From: Euryarchaeota archaeon UBA443
GTDB taxonomy: Archaea > Thermoplasmatota > Poseidoniia > Poseidoniales > Poseidoniaceae
NCBI GenBank assembly: GCA_002499195.1
Contig: DAKS01000051.1
Coordinates: forward strand, 1 to 62,010
Reading direction: 5' to 3'
DNA: 62,010 nt
Positions 52,269 through 60,702 of this stretch are shown piece after piece. The position numbers and the translations under genes are program-made. Numbering within the stretch: position 1 is the first letter of the stretch; every line of letters starts with the position of its first letter. The notes beneath the pieces were generated by a model. The model was not told where the DNA came from. It was given only the letters and a program-made list of their open reading frames with translations, and ran no database searches.

Positions 52269-53726
52269 ATGAGTCCAGTAATAGTCATGACAGGCATGAT
52301 TCTATTCCTGACTCCTGTAATCTGCTGGTTGTTTTCAGTTCATGACAAAGAATCACGAGTCAAATATGGCACATGGTTTCAAACCATCAACAAGCACCGA
52401 TACTACTTTCATATTCTTGGCTATGTTGTCATTATTTGGTGGAAGAATCTAACCGATGGACTAAATGAATCCATTAAAGTGCAAGTTGGTCACTGGACTG
52501 AGAGTGTTCATGGATTGGAGGGAAATGCGGTACTGTGGGTTCAAACTACATTCGAAAATGATATACTCACCACTTTTCTCAATTTTCATTATCTCTTCGT
52601 ATATCTTTTCCTTATTTACGTGACGACTGTTTACTATGCTTATACCAGCGACAGAGATATGACAGACAAAGTCACGTTGAATTATCTCCTTATTTATGCG
52701 ATTGCAGTTCCTTACTATTTGTTCTTCAATGTCGAAGTTACGTCTTCATGGATTCCTGGGATGGATGCTCTATTGTACCATGATTCGTGGTATTCAACCT
52801 TCTATGCAACCCATGATCCGCTGGATAATGCTGTACCATCACTTCACGTCGCCATACCATTTGGCATCTTGATGCTTAACTATCTACATGTTAAATCAAA
52901 AGGACATACGCTTCGAGAATGGCGCCATTATCGCTATCATATGTTTATCCTAATCAATACAATCATATTCATTTTTGCAATTCTTTACCTTGGAATTCAT
53001 TGGATTGTTGACATACCTCTCGGGATGATTGTTGGTGGCATTGGAGCATTATTCATTCACCACTTACAACCTAGATTAAGGAACGATTATGGCGCCATGT
53101 TCAAAGGAGTTACACGCGAAAAGGTACGGAAGCACATCTTGGTTGAAGGTACAATTCTTCTCATCCTCCTTGCAGCAATCATGGGCGCTATTAATCATCA
53201 AGAATCTACAAACGATGACCAAGTATCGTTCCGGCTTGGCCCTGGAGATTCGATGCATGAAATCATTGCTGAAATGGATGATGGAGAGATGGTACTTACC
53301 AGCATATACAACCTCGATGATTCGATCACTCTTGAATACGCCATAATTGAAGTCGAATTAGCAGAAACTGGTTTTGATGATTTCAAAGTCGATTGGGAAG
53401 CAATGGAATTCCTTGCAGAACAACACTGTAAACAAGAGATACAATGTACAGGGACGCTTGTTGAGAATGAGGCAATCGACTTGAGATTGCAATCAAAAAA
53501 TGTGTATACTTTCATATTCCTACATCATTCTGGAGCTGAAGGAATCCTTGAGGTTCAAGTAGAATCAAGCTACGATAACTCAAAAAATTCCATGACCAAA
53601 GCGGTCTTACTTTCGCTACCTTCATTGTACATCACAGCATTTGTTGCGTTTCGATTATATCGATTAAACAATAATGAACGCCAATGGTTTGATCCACAGC
53701 CGTCCCACACATGGGAAGAAGAGTGA
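52269..53726 (+). CDS. PAP2-superfamily membrane phosphatase/phosphotransferase with C-terminal external domain
   Basis: 485 residues. About seven membrane helices carry the PAP2 motifs AVPSLHVAIPFG and YLGIHWIVDIPLG (His and Asp of the second site). The spacing resembles the Aur1/inositol-phosphoryl transferase branch more than simple phosphatases. A further helix (~295-315), an external beta domain (~320-450) and a final helix follow, which is unusual for the family. Likely acts on a lipid phosphate at the membrane; substrate unknown. Its promoter is in the 124-base gap shared with the divergent GDPD-like gene. Confidence 0.78.
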   Translation: MSPVIVMTGMILFLTPVICWLFSVHDKESRVKYGTWFQTINKHRYYFHILGYVVIIWWKNLTDGLNESIKVQVGHWTESVHGLEGNAVLWVQTTFENDILTTFLNFHYLFVYLFLIYVTTVYYAYTSDRDMTDKVTLNYLLIYAIAVPYYLFFNVEVTSSWIPGMDALLYHDSWYSTFYATHDPLDNAVPSLHVAIPFGILMLNYLHVKSKGHTLREWRHYRYHMFILINTIIFIFAILYLGIHWIVDIPLGMIVGGIGALFIHHLQPRLRNDYGAMFKGVTREKVRKHILVEGTILLILLAAIMGAINHQESTNDDQVSFRLGPGDSMHEIIAEMDDGEMVLTSIYNLDDSITLEYAIIEVELAETGFDDFKVDWEAMEFLAEQHCKQEIQCTGTLVENEAIDLRLQSKNVYTFIFLHHSGAEGILEVQVESSYDNSKNSMTKAVLLSLPSLYITAFVAFRLYRLNNNERQWFDPQPSHTWEEE

Positions 53727-53756
53727 GCATTCACTTTTTGGGAACCAACTCGTGCG

Positions 53757-54575
53757 ATGTACATGGCGTCCTCATCATCTCTGGAAGACGCTGTCTCTGA
53801 ATTGATGGATTCTTCGGGAGGGAAACTTCTCAATTCAACACGTGATTATTTACGAAAACGAGCGACTGCATTGGGAGGATTGTTCCTTTTTGGCTTGGTC
53901 ATCGGATTTCCAATCGCTAAAGCAATTGTTACATGGTTGATCGAAGAACAACGACTTCCCGATGATGTCAATGTTATTGTCACCTCACCTGTTGAATTCC
54001 TCATGCTACAGATTCAACTTTCAGCTAGCTTTGGAATATTCTTAGCACTCTTGCTCCTTATCACGGAAACAACTCTTAGAGGCGTTCGCCATCCTCTTGT
54101 CCTTGAACGTTTCAGAGAACTCAATGTTCAAGCTCCTAAACCAAGTTTTTCATTTGTATTTGCAGTAACTTCGAGCGTCGTTCTCGCTGCTTGTGGCATT
54201 TTATATGCGTGGGAACTGTTAACTCCAATGTTGTTCGAATATCTCAGCAACGATGCTCAACAAGCAGGTCTTTCCACCCAATGGAAGTTAGAAGCTTACA
54301 TCGGATTCATCCTTAACCTATGCATTGCAAGTGCTATTGGTTTTCAAGCACCGGTCATCACTCTTCTTGCATTGCGAGTTGGAATGGTCGAACCTCGAAC
54401 CTTGACATCTTATCGAAAGCATATTTGGTTTTCAGCATTCGTCTTAGGAGCAATCTTTTCTCCACCAGACCCACTTTCACTTTTCCTTGTCAGCCTACCG
54501 GTTATCTTCCTGTTTGAAATTGCATTGATTCTTCATCAGATCATGCCGAGGAAATCAATTCAGGTAGACTCTTGA
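53757..54575 (+). CDS. tatC: Twin-arginine translocase subunit TatC
   Basis: Receptor core of the Tat pathway for folded proteins. 272 residues, six predicted helices. Family motifs: SPVEFLMLQIQLS, YIGFILNLCIASAIGFQAP (first 19 residues of the helix), and IFSPPDPLSLF. The N-terminal Glu-Arg motif is divergent. tatA is not in the window. The 3' end overlaps the convergent PHP gene by 35 bases. Confidence 0.88.
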   Translation: MYMASSSSLEDAVSELMDSSGGKLLNSTRDYLRKRATALGGLFLFGLVIGFPIAKAIVTWLIEEQRLPDDVNVIVTSPVEFLMLQIQLSASFGIFLALLLLITETTLRGVRHPLVLERFRELNVQAPKPSFSFVFAVTSSVVLAACGILYAWELLTPMLFEYLSNDAQQAGLSTQWKLEAYIGFILNLCIASAIGFQAPVITLLALRVGMVEPRTLTSYRKHIWFSAFVLGAIFSPPDPLSLFLVSLPVIFLFEIALILHQIMPRKSIQVDS

Positions 54576-55422
54576 CCACAACAGGCATATTCCCAGGGCG
54601 ATGTCCACCTCTGAAAGAATGGAAATCTGATCCGACTGTAATCGCAAGACCATATGTTTGAGCAAGTTTCCACAGACGATGTCGTTCATCGTCTGAATGT
54701 GAACGATGGAATGCTTCGATAGCATCCACATTTGAAGCCTTTAGGTGTTGTATCAGTGTTTCATAATCTACGCCGTAGTAACGTGGATGCGCCAATGAAG
54801 TGATACCTCCTGCTGCATGAACCAATGCTGATGCTTCGGCAAGAGATGGTTTTGGACGCTCTACATTGCAAGGACGGCCATCTCCTAACCATTGTTCAAA
54901 CGCGTCATCCATGGTCTTGACATGGCCTGCATCAACCATAGCCATAGCAAGATGAGGCCGGCCAACACTACCTTTAGCACGAGAGAATACATCTTCAGCA
55001 TCGATCTCCATGCCAAAGGCGTTCACTTTGTCGATTATCTCAAGCATTCGTGGCACTCGATCTTCGTGTAATGGTGATAGCCATTGTTCGAATTTGTGCA
55101 AACCCTCTGGAATAGGATCGTATGGGAAATAGGCTAGAAGATGCCAAGATGAAGGAGGTCGATTGCGTGAATTTGCCTCTAAGATCTCATTATTCCAAGG
55201 CAATTCAACATCGCATGTTAGTTCTACGCCTGGAACAAATTTGATTCCACGTTCACCTGCTGCTTGCTTTGCTTCATCCCATCCAGCAATGGTATCATGG
55301 TCGGTTAAGGACCAGACACTAACTTGTTGTTTTGCCATTTCATCTGCAAGTTCGTCAACAGAGAGAGAACCATCACTATGCGTTGTATGGCAATGCAAAT
55401 CGAATGAAGAACTCCACATCAT
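54541..55422 (-). CDS. PHP-domain phosphoesterase (YciV/RNase AM-like)
   Basis: 293 residues. Metal ligands: FDLHCHTTHSDGSLS at the N-terminus, SLTDHDTIAG, PGVELTCD, LAHPRYYG and VGSDFHS. This is the COG0613 pattern, whose members hydrolyse nucleoside 3',5'-bisphosphates or trim RNA 5' ends. The ATG at 55422 has GCGAAAGG upstream; longer in-frame starts would extend into the neighbouring gene. Confidence 0.88.
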   Translation of the reverse strand: MMWSSSFDLHCHTTHSDGSLSVDELADEMAKQQVSVWSLTDHDTIAGWDEAKQAAGERGIKFVPGVELTCDVELPWNNEILEANSRNRPPSSWHLLAYFPYDPIPEGLHKFEQWLSPLHEDRVPRMLEIIDKVNAFGMEIDAEDVFSRAKGSVGRPHLAMAMVDAGHVKTMDDAFEQWLGDGRPCNVERPKPSLAEASALVHAAGGITSLAHPRYYGVDYETLIQHLKASNVDAIEAFHRSHSDDERHRLWKLAQTYGLAITVGSDFHSFRGGHRPGNMPVVVKSLPELISSA

Positions 55423-55465
55423 ACCTTTCGCTCCAATCAACAGTTTTGAACCTCTCCATCTGATT

Positions 55466-56293
55466 TCAAAACAAATCATCCAAATCAGGCATTGTTGGAA
55501 TTTGGTCATTCGACTCAAACAGATCATCCAAGGTGGGCATATCTGGAACCTCATTGGTCAAATCTTCGTCAATATCAGGAAGTTCAGGGAGTGGAATATG
55601 AGCAGGTCCATCCGAAACGAACTCAGTGTTTTGATCCCGAAGTGGTGGTTGTGGTTCGATTCTTTCTTCTGCCCCAGGAAGTGGAATATGTTTAGGACCA
55701 TCTGACACAAATTCACGCTTTTCAAGAACGACTTCTTCTACCTCTTTAGGTTGAAGTTCGGATTCAAAGGTCTTCGACTCGAGGTCTACATTACGTTCGG
55801 AAACTATCGAAGCAGCAGAGGCCCCAAAATCACCACGCGAAAGAAGAGCGGTTGCTGATTCAACTTTAGAAGAGTCGACGATAGGGGTTTCACCGACTAT
55901 GGAAGAAATAATTGCAGATGTGTTTTGATTTGCAGAAGAAACTTGACGCGTTCCGACAACCGTAGCACTCGATTCAAAATCTGCAATCTGTTCCTCAACA
56001 GAACGGCGTTGAGGCAACTCAGGCACTGGCCTCTCACTACGGCCCCAAATAACGATTAAACCAAGGCAAATTGTGATGAAAAGCCAAATCCATTCTTGTT
56101 GTGACCATCCTGTAGCCCCCCAGTAATCGTTCTCATTCCCTGAAAGGAAACCACTGAAAAGAGGTTTCAGAAGGACTCTCTGGCCCTCTTGACCAGGATA
56201 TTTTCCAAGAAATGCATTCCCAAGTAATGCAATCAATGACATTGTAGCTATTGTGGAAGCAAACGCAGCAGTTCGAGGTGCTCGTTGTTCCAT
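55466..56293 (-). CDS. Two-helix membrane protein with repeated C-terminal motifs
   Basis: 275 residues. Two membrane helices at ~10-30 and ~58-78 are followed by a long Glu/Pro-rich cytoplasmic tail. The tail carries FVSDGPxHIPLP twice, 30 residues apart (55676-55711 and 55586-55621), and near-duplicate ends PTLDDLF and PDLDDLF. These short repeated motifs look like peptide docking sites (inference). ATG 56293 has GTGAGGG upstream; a GTG at 56302 is possible. It starts 13 bases after folD. Confidence 0.6.
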   Translation of the reverse strand: MEQRAPRTAAFASTIATMSLIALLGNAFLGKYPGQEGQRVLLKPLFSGFLSGNENDYWGATGWSQQEWIWLFITICLGLIVIWGRSERPVPELPQRRSVEEQIADFESSATVVGTRQVSSANQNTSAIISSIVGETPIVDSSKVESATALLSRGDFGASAASIVSERNVDLESKTFESELQPKEVEEVVLEKREFVSDGPKHIPLPGAEERIEPQPPLRDQNTEFVSDGPAHIPLPELPDIDEDLTNEVPDMPTLDDLFESNDQIPTMPDLDDLF

Positions 56294-56306
56294 ATCCCTC
56301 ACATCA

Positions 56307-57173
56307 TCATGAACTCAACAATTCTGCTGCAGTAACGGTATTTGCCATAAGTATTGCAACCGTCATGGGGCCAACACCGCCGGGGACTGGTGAAAGAAGA
56401 GAAGCGATCGATTCAACATCAGGATGAACATCTCCAGCAAGTCGCCAACCTCGTTCTCGCGTCGAATCATCCACCCGATTGATACCAACATCAACAACGA
56501 CAGCTCCTTGTTTGACCCAATCGGCTTGGACCATCTCAGGCCGGCCAACCGCAGCAACGATAATGTCTGCTTGCAGACATTCAGACTTTGCATCCTTAGT
56601 TCGTGAATGAACAACGGTTACGGTTGCATCAACGCCACGTGCAGCAAGCAACAATGCTTGAGGCATTCCGACATTGAATGAACGACCGAGAACAACTGCT
56701 TTCTTTCCCGTCAAATCAACCTCGGCCCACCGAAGCATCTCCATAACACCAGAAGGTGTACATGGAACCATTCCATCACTTCTCCCTTGAACCAAGCGCC
56801 CTAGATTTACAGGATGAAATCCATCAACATCTTTGCGCGGATCGATCAGTTCAGTAAGGGCTTCTTCATCCATATGTTTTGGAAGAGGTGATTGAATCAG
56901 TATACCGTGTAAATCGTTCTGTTCGTTCATTGAACGGATATATTCTGCAACAACGGATTCTTCTGTATCTTCGGGCAATTCAACGTGTGTGGAACGAATC
57001 CCAAGACGTTCGCAAGAACGAATCTTGTTATTCACGTATACATGAGAGGCGGGATCATCGCCAACGATGATGACCGCTAGATGTGGTTGTACAGAACAAT
57101 CTGCAATACGCTGCTTAAGCCGTTGTTCCAAATCAGACGCACATGCTTTACCATCGAGTCGAGCAGCGCTCAT
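56307..57173 (-). CDS. folD: Bifunctional methylenetetrahydrofolate dehydrogenase/cyclohydrolase FolD
   Basis: Interconverts one-carbon tetrahydrofolate forms. HVYVNNKIRSCERLGI carries the catalytic Lys, GILIQSPLPKHMD and DPRKDVDGFHP are signature stretches, VVLGRSFNVGMP binds the nucleotide, and PVPGGVGPMT closes. 288 residues from the ATG at 57173. A longer in-frame reading would translate the tRNA gene upstream and is rejected. Confidence 0.95.
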   Translation of the reverse strand: MSAARLDGKACASDLEQRLKQRIADCSVQPHLAVIIVGDDPASHVYVNNKIRSCERLGIRSTHVELPEDTEESVVAEYIRSMNEQNDLHGILIQSPLPKHMDEEALTELIDPRKDVDGFHPVNLGRLVQGRSDGMVPCTPSGVMEMLRWAEVDLTGKKAVVLGRSFNVGMPQALLLAARGVDATVTVVHSRTKDAKSECLQADIIVAAVGRPEMVQADWVKQGAVVVDVGINRVDDSTRERGWRLAGDVHPDVESIASLLSPVPGGVGPMTVAILMANTVTAAELLSS

Positions 57174-57223
57174 GTTTCTACCAAACGCTTCAATGGTTTG
57201 AGCGTTATTATCCAATACATTGG

Positions 57224-57300
57224 TGGAGCCAACGGAGGGACTCGAACCCCCGACCGTCTGATTACAAATCAGACGCACTACCAGACTGTGCTACGTTGGC
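57224..57300 (-). tRNA. tRNA-Thr(UGU)
   Basis: Read on the minus strand: 7-bp acceptor stem GCCAACG/CGTTGGC, 4-bp D stem GCAC/GTGC, 5-bp anticodon stem TCTGA/TCAGA with loop TTTGTAA (anticodon UGU), 5-bp T stem with loop TTCGAGT, discriminator T and an encoded CCA. The mature body is 74 bases plus CCA. No intron. It lies 50 bases before folD on the same strand, so co-transcription is possible. Confidence 0.95.
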
Positions 57301-57385
57301 TTCAAGCCACGGGTTGCATCACCCCTTGATGAAGGAAACGGTTCAACCTCGACAAGGTCAATAGGGAAACACACTTGGGTGGGCT

Positions 57386-58669
57386 ATGGACGAAGCACCT
57401 GGCACATCCTTAGTGAATGCCCTCGCTTCTACCCGTCAAGGTAACGACACCATCTTCGGATGGTACGCCCGATACCTCAAAGCAAAAGAAGATGGACACG
57501 ATGCAATCAATGGAACAGCGGGTCTTCTCCTCGAAGACGATGGAAGTCTTGCCATCAACAACGTTGTTGACCAAATGTTGCGAAAAGCACCACCTGTCGA
57601 ATTTGCATCCTATGCTCCACTCAAAGGATTACCTGATTTTCTTGATCTGAGTATTTCTCTCGCTCTTGGTGAACATCGTTCGGACCTTGAAAGCCTTGGC
57701 TTCAATTTCGTATCAACTGCTACACCAGGCGGTTCTGGCGCTCTTTTCCTTGCAGCGAACAATCTTTGTGAACGTGGTGATGCAATCCTACTCAGAGAAC
57801 GACATTGGGGGCCATATGCTGGATTCCTCAAGGGATGTGGACTTGAAATGGCAACGTGGCCATTGCTTCCTACAGGTGACCATGAATACCCATTCTTTGC
57901 GGATGATGCTTTTGAAGAAACGGTCGACCAGCTTGCTCAAAACCAGAAAACTGTGATGGTTTGGCTCAATGATCCTGCACACAACCCAACAGGATTAACC
58001 ATGACTGCACAAGGCCGTCGAGCGGCTCTTGATATCATGATGGCTAGTGCAGCAAAGCATCCCGATGTAGGACATACTCTTCTTCTTGATACTGCATACA
58101 GCCTTTACGCCGATGAACCTCACGGTTGGGGTCAAACCCTCAAGGAGACCATGGACGATGGAACTCCTTGGCCAGAGAACTTCCTCATCACTTATGCACT
58201 ATCTTTGTCCAAATCTCACACAGCATATGGCTTGCGAACCGGTGCATTGATTGGAATTCATCCAGATGAGGAAGTAACAGAACGTTTGCGAGATATCTTC
58301 GGAACAACTGGACGACAAACATGGTCAGCAGCACCACGTATTCTCCAATATACTGCAGCACAATTACATGCGAATGAAGCATCTGCACAAGCCTGGTCGG
58401 ATGAACTAGATCGTCTACAAAGACTCCTTGACGAACGTAGAACTACATTTGTTGAGGCATGTGGAAAATACAATGTTCCAATCAATCCAACCCATGATGG
58501 ATTCTTTGCATGGCTTGAACACGAACATCCAGAAACAATCACGGAAGCCTGTGCACAACACCACGTCTACCTCGTCCCTCTAAGAGGAGGTATTCGTATT
58601 GGATTATGTGCAATGCCATTGGATGATATTGAAAAGGTAGCAAAGACGCTTGCAAACGTCCTCAACTAG
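57386..58669 (+). CDS. Class I aminotransferase (aspartate/aromatic type)
   Basis: PLP enzyme of 427 residues. FASYAPLKGLPDF, TATPGGSGALFLAAN, WLNDPAHNPTGL (Asn-Pro-Thr-Gly) and LDTAYSLYAD are fold motifs; the Schiff-base Lys is in ALSLSKSHTAYGLRTGA and the substrate Arg in GGIRIGL. The pattern is near the aspartate/aromatic (tyrB) type. Substrate not resolved. GGGTGGG precedes the ATG. Confidence 0.85.
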   Translation: MDEAPGTSLVNALASTRQGNDTIFGWYARYLKAKEDGHDAINGTAGLLLEDDGSLAINNVVDQMLRKAPPVEFASYAPLKGLPDFLDLSISLALGEHRSDLESLGFNFVSTATPGGSGALFLAANNLCERGDAILLRERHWGPYAGFLKGCGLEMATWPLLPTGDHEYPFFADDAFEETVDQLAQNQKTVMVWLNDPAHNPTGLTMTAQGRRAALDIMMASAAKHPDVGHTLLLDTAYSLYADEPHGWGQTLKETMDDGTPWPENFLITYALSLSKSHTAYGLRTGALIGIHPDEEVTERLRDIFGTTGRQTWSAAPRILQYTAAQLHANEASAQAWSDELDRLQRLLDERRTTFVEACGKYNVPINPTHDGFFAWLEHEHPETITEACAQHHVYLVPLRGGIRIGLCAMPLDDIEKVAKTLANVLN

Positions 58670-58678
58670 GTGAAAAGT

Positions 58679-59059
58679 ATGGTTCGCAATGTGCGAGAAA
58701 ACCTGATTCTCTCTGGGATGATTTGCATTGCTTTCGGTGCATTTCTATCCGTAGGAGGTGTCCTTTCAATGGGTGCAGTCATAGGTGTCTCAGGACTCCT
58801 ATTATTCATCATTGGAATGAGCACACCAAGCCAGAGAACGATGAGTGAACAGGATATTGCTGCCTGGACACCAAGTTCAGAACAACTTCCCGATGCAAAT
58901 CGAATCATGTACAGAGTCGATGTAACCATTGACGAACCAAAGAAGACAACAATCCTGTGTGGACCTTGTGGAAGCGTAACCGAACTCGATGGAGATCGAC
59001 CAACGTCATTCACATGTCCAGCATGTAACACGTTCCTCTACGAGGACGAAGAAGAGTGA
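58679..59059 (+). CDS. Small membrane protein with C-terminal zinc ribbon
   Basis: 126 residues: two membrane helices (~12-55), a linker, then CGPCG...CPAC, a four-Cys zinc-ribbon-like motif on the inner side, and an acidic end. Function unknown. The ATG at 58679 has AGGTGA upstream that overlaps the aminotransferase stop region, so the genes are probably coupled. Confidence 0.65.
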   Translation: MVRNVRENLILSGMICIAFGAFLSVGGVLSMGAVIGVSGLLLFIIGMSTPSQRTMSEQDIAAWTPSSEQLPDANRIMYRVDVTIDEPKKTTILCGPCGSVTELDGDRPTSFTCPACNTFLYEDEEE

Positions 59060-59767
59060 TTACTTCTGTTCGTACTCGTAAGGCTGTGCCGTTGTTTGGG
59101 CAGGCATTTGTTGTGCAGGCATTTGTTGCTGCATAGGCATCTGACCAGCCATCATTTGTCCACCCATCATTTGCCCTTGTTGCATGATAACAGGATCCTT
59201 GGTCTTGAGTGTCAATGCGAGAATTAGTCCGATGAGGAGGATAACACCACCACAGACAGCAACAAGAATTCCTCCTAATGCTGTAAGGCCTCCTCCAACT
59301 GCATCACCGAATGCCTCAATATCTCCAACGATGTAAATTTTAACATCTGAATTAATTGTAACTGTATCACCAGCATCAGCACTAGGCCATAGCCAAGAGA
59401 TACTTCCAACACGTTGATAATCATCATCCAGATAATCATCTTCAGAGTTATATTCACAGTCTTTGTTGAAATACTCTCCTCCATTCTCTGAAGAATCATC
59501 TATGGATTCCTTCATTGTTATTGAAATTGAAATCGTTCCTGTTCCATCTCCATCGGGGTCGATAATTTGGTCACAGCTAACACTGGCACTGGCGTAAATT
59601 CCGTAGATATCATCATCGGGAATTACAAAATCTCCAGATGTTCCTTCCCAGACATTCTCGGATTCTGGATTTAATCCAGCGCTTGCAGCGCCTCCAACTA
59701 TCATTACTACTCCGATAGCTGTAATAATTCCGCCAATGATTAACAATACTTTACCTGCTGTATGCAT
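59060..59767 (-). CDS. Surface protein, helix-domain-helix with Met/Gln-rich tail
   Basis: 235 residues. An N-terminal helix (~6-28), an acidic external domain (~30-150, two Cys), a second helix (~157-185) and a cytoplasmic tail rich in Met, Gln, Pro and Ala ending PYEYEQK. The same layout recurs in the next gene. No family recognised. A minus-strand TATA-like TTATTAAT (59789-59796) is centred 26 bases upstream. Confidence 0.65.
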   Translation of the reverse strand: MHTAGKVLLIIGGIITAIGVVMIVGGAASAGLNPESENVWEGTSGDFVIPDDDIYGIYASASVSCDQIIDPDGDGTGTISISITMKESIDDSSENGGEYFNKDCEYNSEDDYLDDDYQRVGSISWLWPSADAGDTVTINSDVKIYIVGDIEAFGDAVGGGLTALGGILVAVCGGVILLIGLILALTLKTKDPVIMQQGQMMGGQMMAGQMPMQQQMPAQQMPAQTTAQPYEYEQK

Positions 59768-59788
59768 ATGCTAACCTCAGTGATGGCG

Positions 59789-59796
59789 ATTAATAA
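59789..59796 (-). promoter_or_regulatory. TATA-like box for Met/Gln-tail surface protein
   Basis: Minus-strand TTATTAAT centred about 26 bases before the ATG at 59767, the spacing expected for a leaderless archaeal transcript. Confidence 0.45.
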
Positions 59797-59826
59797 CCAT
59801 GACTCAAAATTAAAGATTAATTTTTA

Positions 59827-60657
59827 TCAATCTAATTTTCCTTCATCTTCCGATGGAGATTCTGTCGACGGGAATTGGTAAGGTTCTGCTTTTGTCATCT
59901 CTTCTGTTACAACGGACGAGGTCATGACTTGAGATATGTTTTGACTCACACCAACACCAACAGTATTTTCTGGAGTTGTATTCATCATATATGTTCCATC
60001 TGAATTAACCATCATCTCAACAGGTGCATCCTCTTTCAATGTAAATATCAGAATTACACCAATAATCATGATGACGACACCACAGCACAATGCCCCAGAA
60101 CCACCAAGGAAGCCTAGTGCAATCAATCCAATATCTTCGCCTAGCTCTTCAATCATGACATCGTCGTAAGTTACAGAGACATTTTCATTGGATACGAAAG
60201 AAAAGTTACCTGCAAAACATCCATAACACGCACGGCCAATTTTCACGTAACCTTGTTCTTTACGATCATAATTTGTGTTACCTAAGTCTGCATCACAACT
60301 CGATGTCTCTTTTCCATCATAATTGAAAGCAACTTCGTAGTAGAATTCTCCATCATACGCACTCCAATCTGAAACGTCTGGATGTTCAGTCACATTAATC
60401 TCTACATTTTCACACATATCCCAGATGCCATTCTCATCTTTATCGATATACTCGCCCTTGACCCAGAAGGTCATGCCTATGTCACCAAAACCATCTGAAT
60501 CAATAACTTCAATTGATCCATTGTCGACTTCTTCGAGCGTGAACTCAGTGGATTCTTCGATTCCAGCGATTCCAAATCCGCCGATGACGAATCCAATGAT
60601 GCCGAAAACAAAGATTCCTAGTCCAACGAGAATTGTAATCGTAGCACGCTTGTCCAT
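59827..60657 (-). CDS. Surface protein, helix-domain-helix, related layout
   Basis: 276 residues. N-terminal helix (~7-33), an external acidic domain with several Cys (~35-165, including CYGCF), a second helix (~180-208), and a Ser/Thr/Glu-rich cytoplasmic tail ending near AEPYQFPS. It shares architecture and a PY-aromatic tail motif with the following gene, so the two may be old paralogues. Function unknown. Confidence 0.65.
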   Translation of the reverse strand: MDKRATITILVGLGIFVFGIIGFVIGGFGIAGIEESTEFTLEEVDNGSIEVIDSDGFGDIGMTFWVKGEYIDKDENGIWDMCENVEINVTEHPDVSDWSAYDGEFYYEVAFNYDGKETSSCDADLGNTNYDRKEQGYVKIGRACYGCFAGNFSFVSNENVSVTYDDVMIEELGEDIGLIALGFLGGSGALCCGVVIMIIGVILIFTLKEDAPVEMMVNSDGTYMMNTTPENTVGVGVSQNISQVMTSSVVTEEMTKAEPYQFPSTESPSEDEGKLD

Positions 60658-60664
60658 ACCCTTT

Positions 60665-60687
60665 CGACAATAATGTCGTGTTTAAGG
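60665..60687 (-). promoter_or_regulatory. TATA-like box and inverted repeat before second surface-protein gene
   Basis: Minus-strand CCTTAAA (60681-60687) is about 27 bases before the ATG at 60657. Between it and the start lies CGACA-ATAA-TGTCG (60665-60678), an inverted repeat that could be an operator or a leader hairpin. Confidence 0.3.
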
Positions 60688-60702
60688 CTATTGAGAGAAA
60701 TA

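Noticed and set aside
57174..57278. N-terminal extension of FolD
   Set aside because: The added codons read through the tRNA-Thr gene; FolD homology begins at the ATG at 57173.
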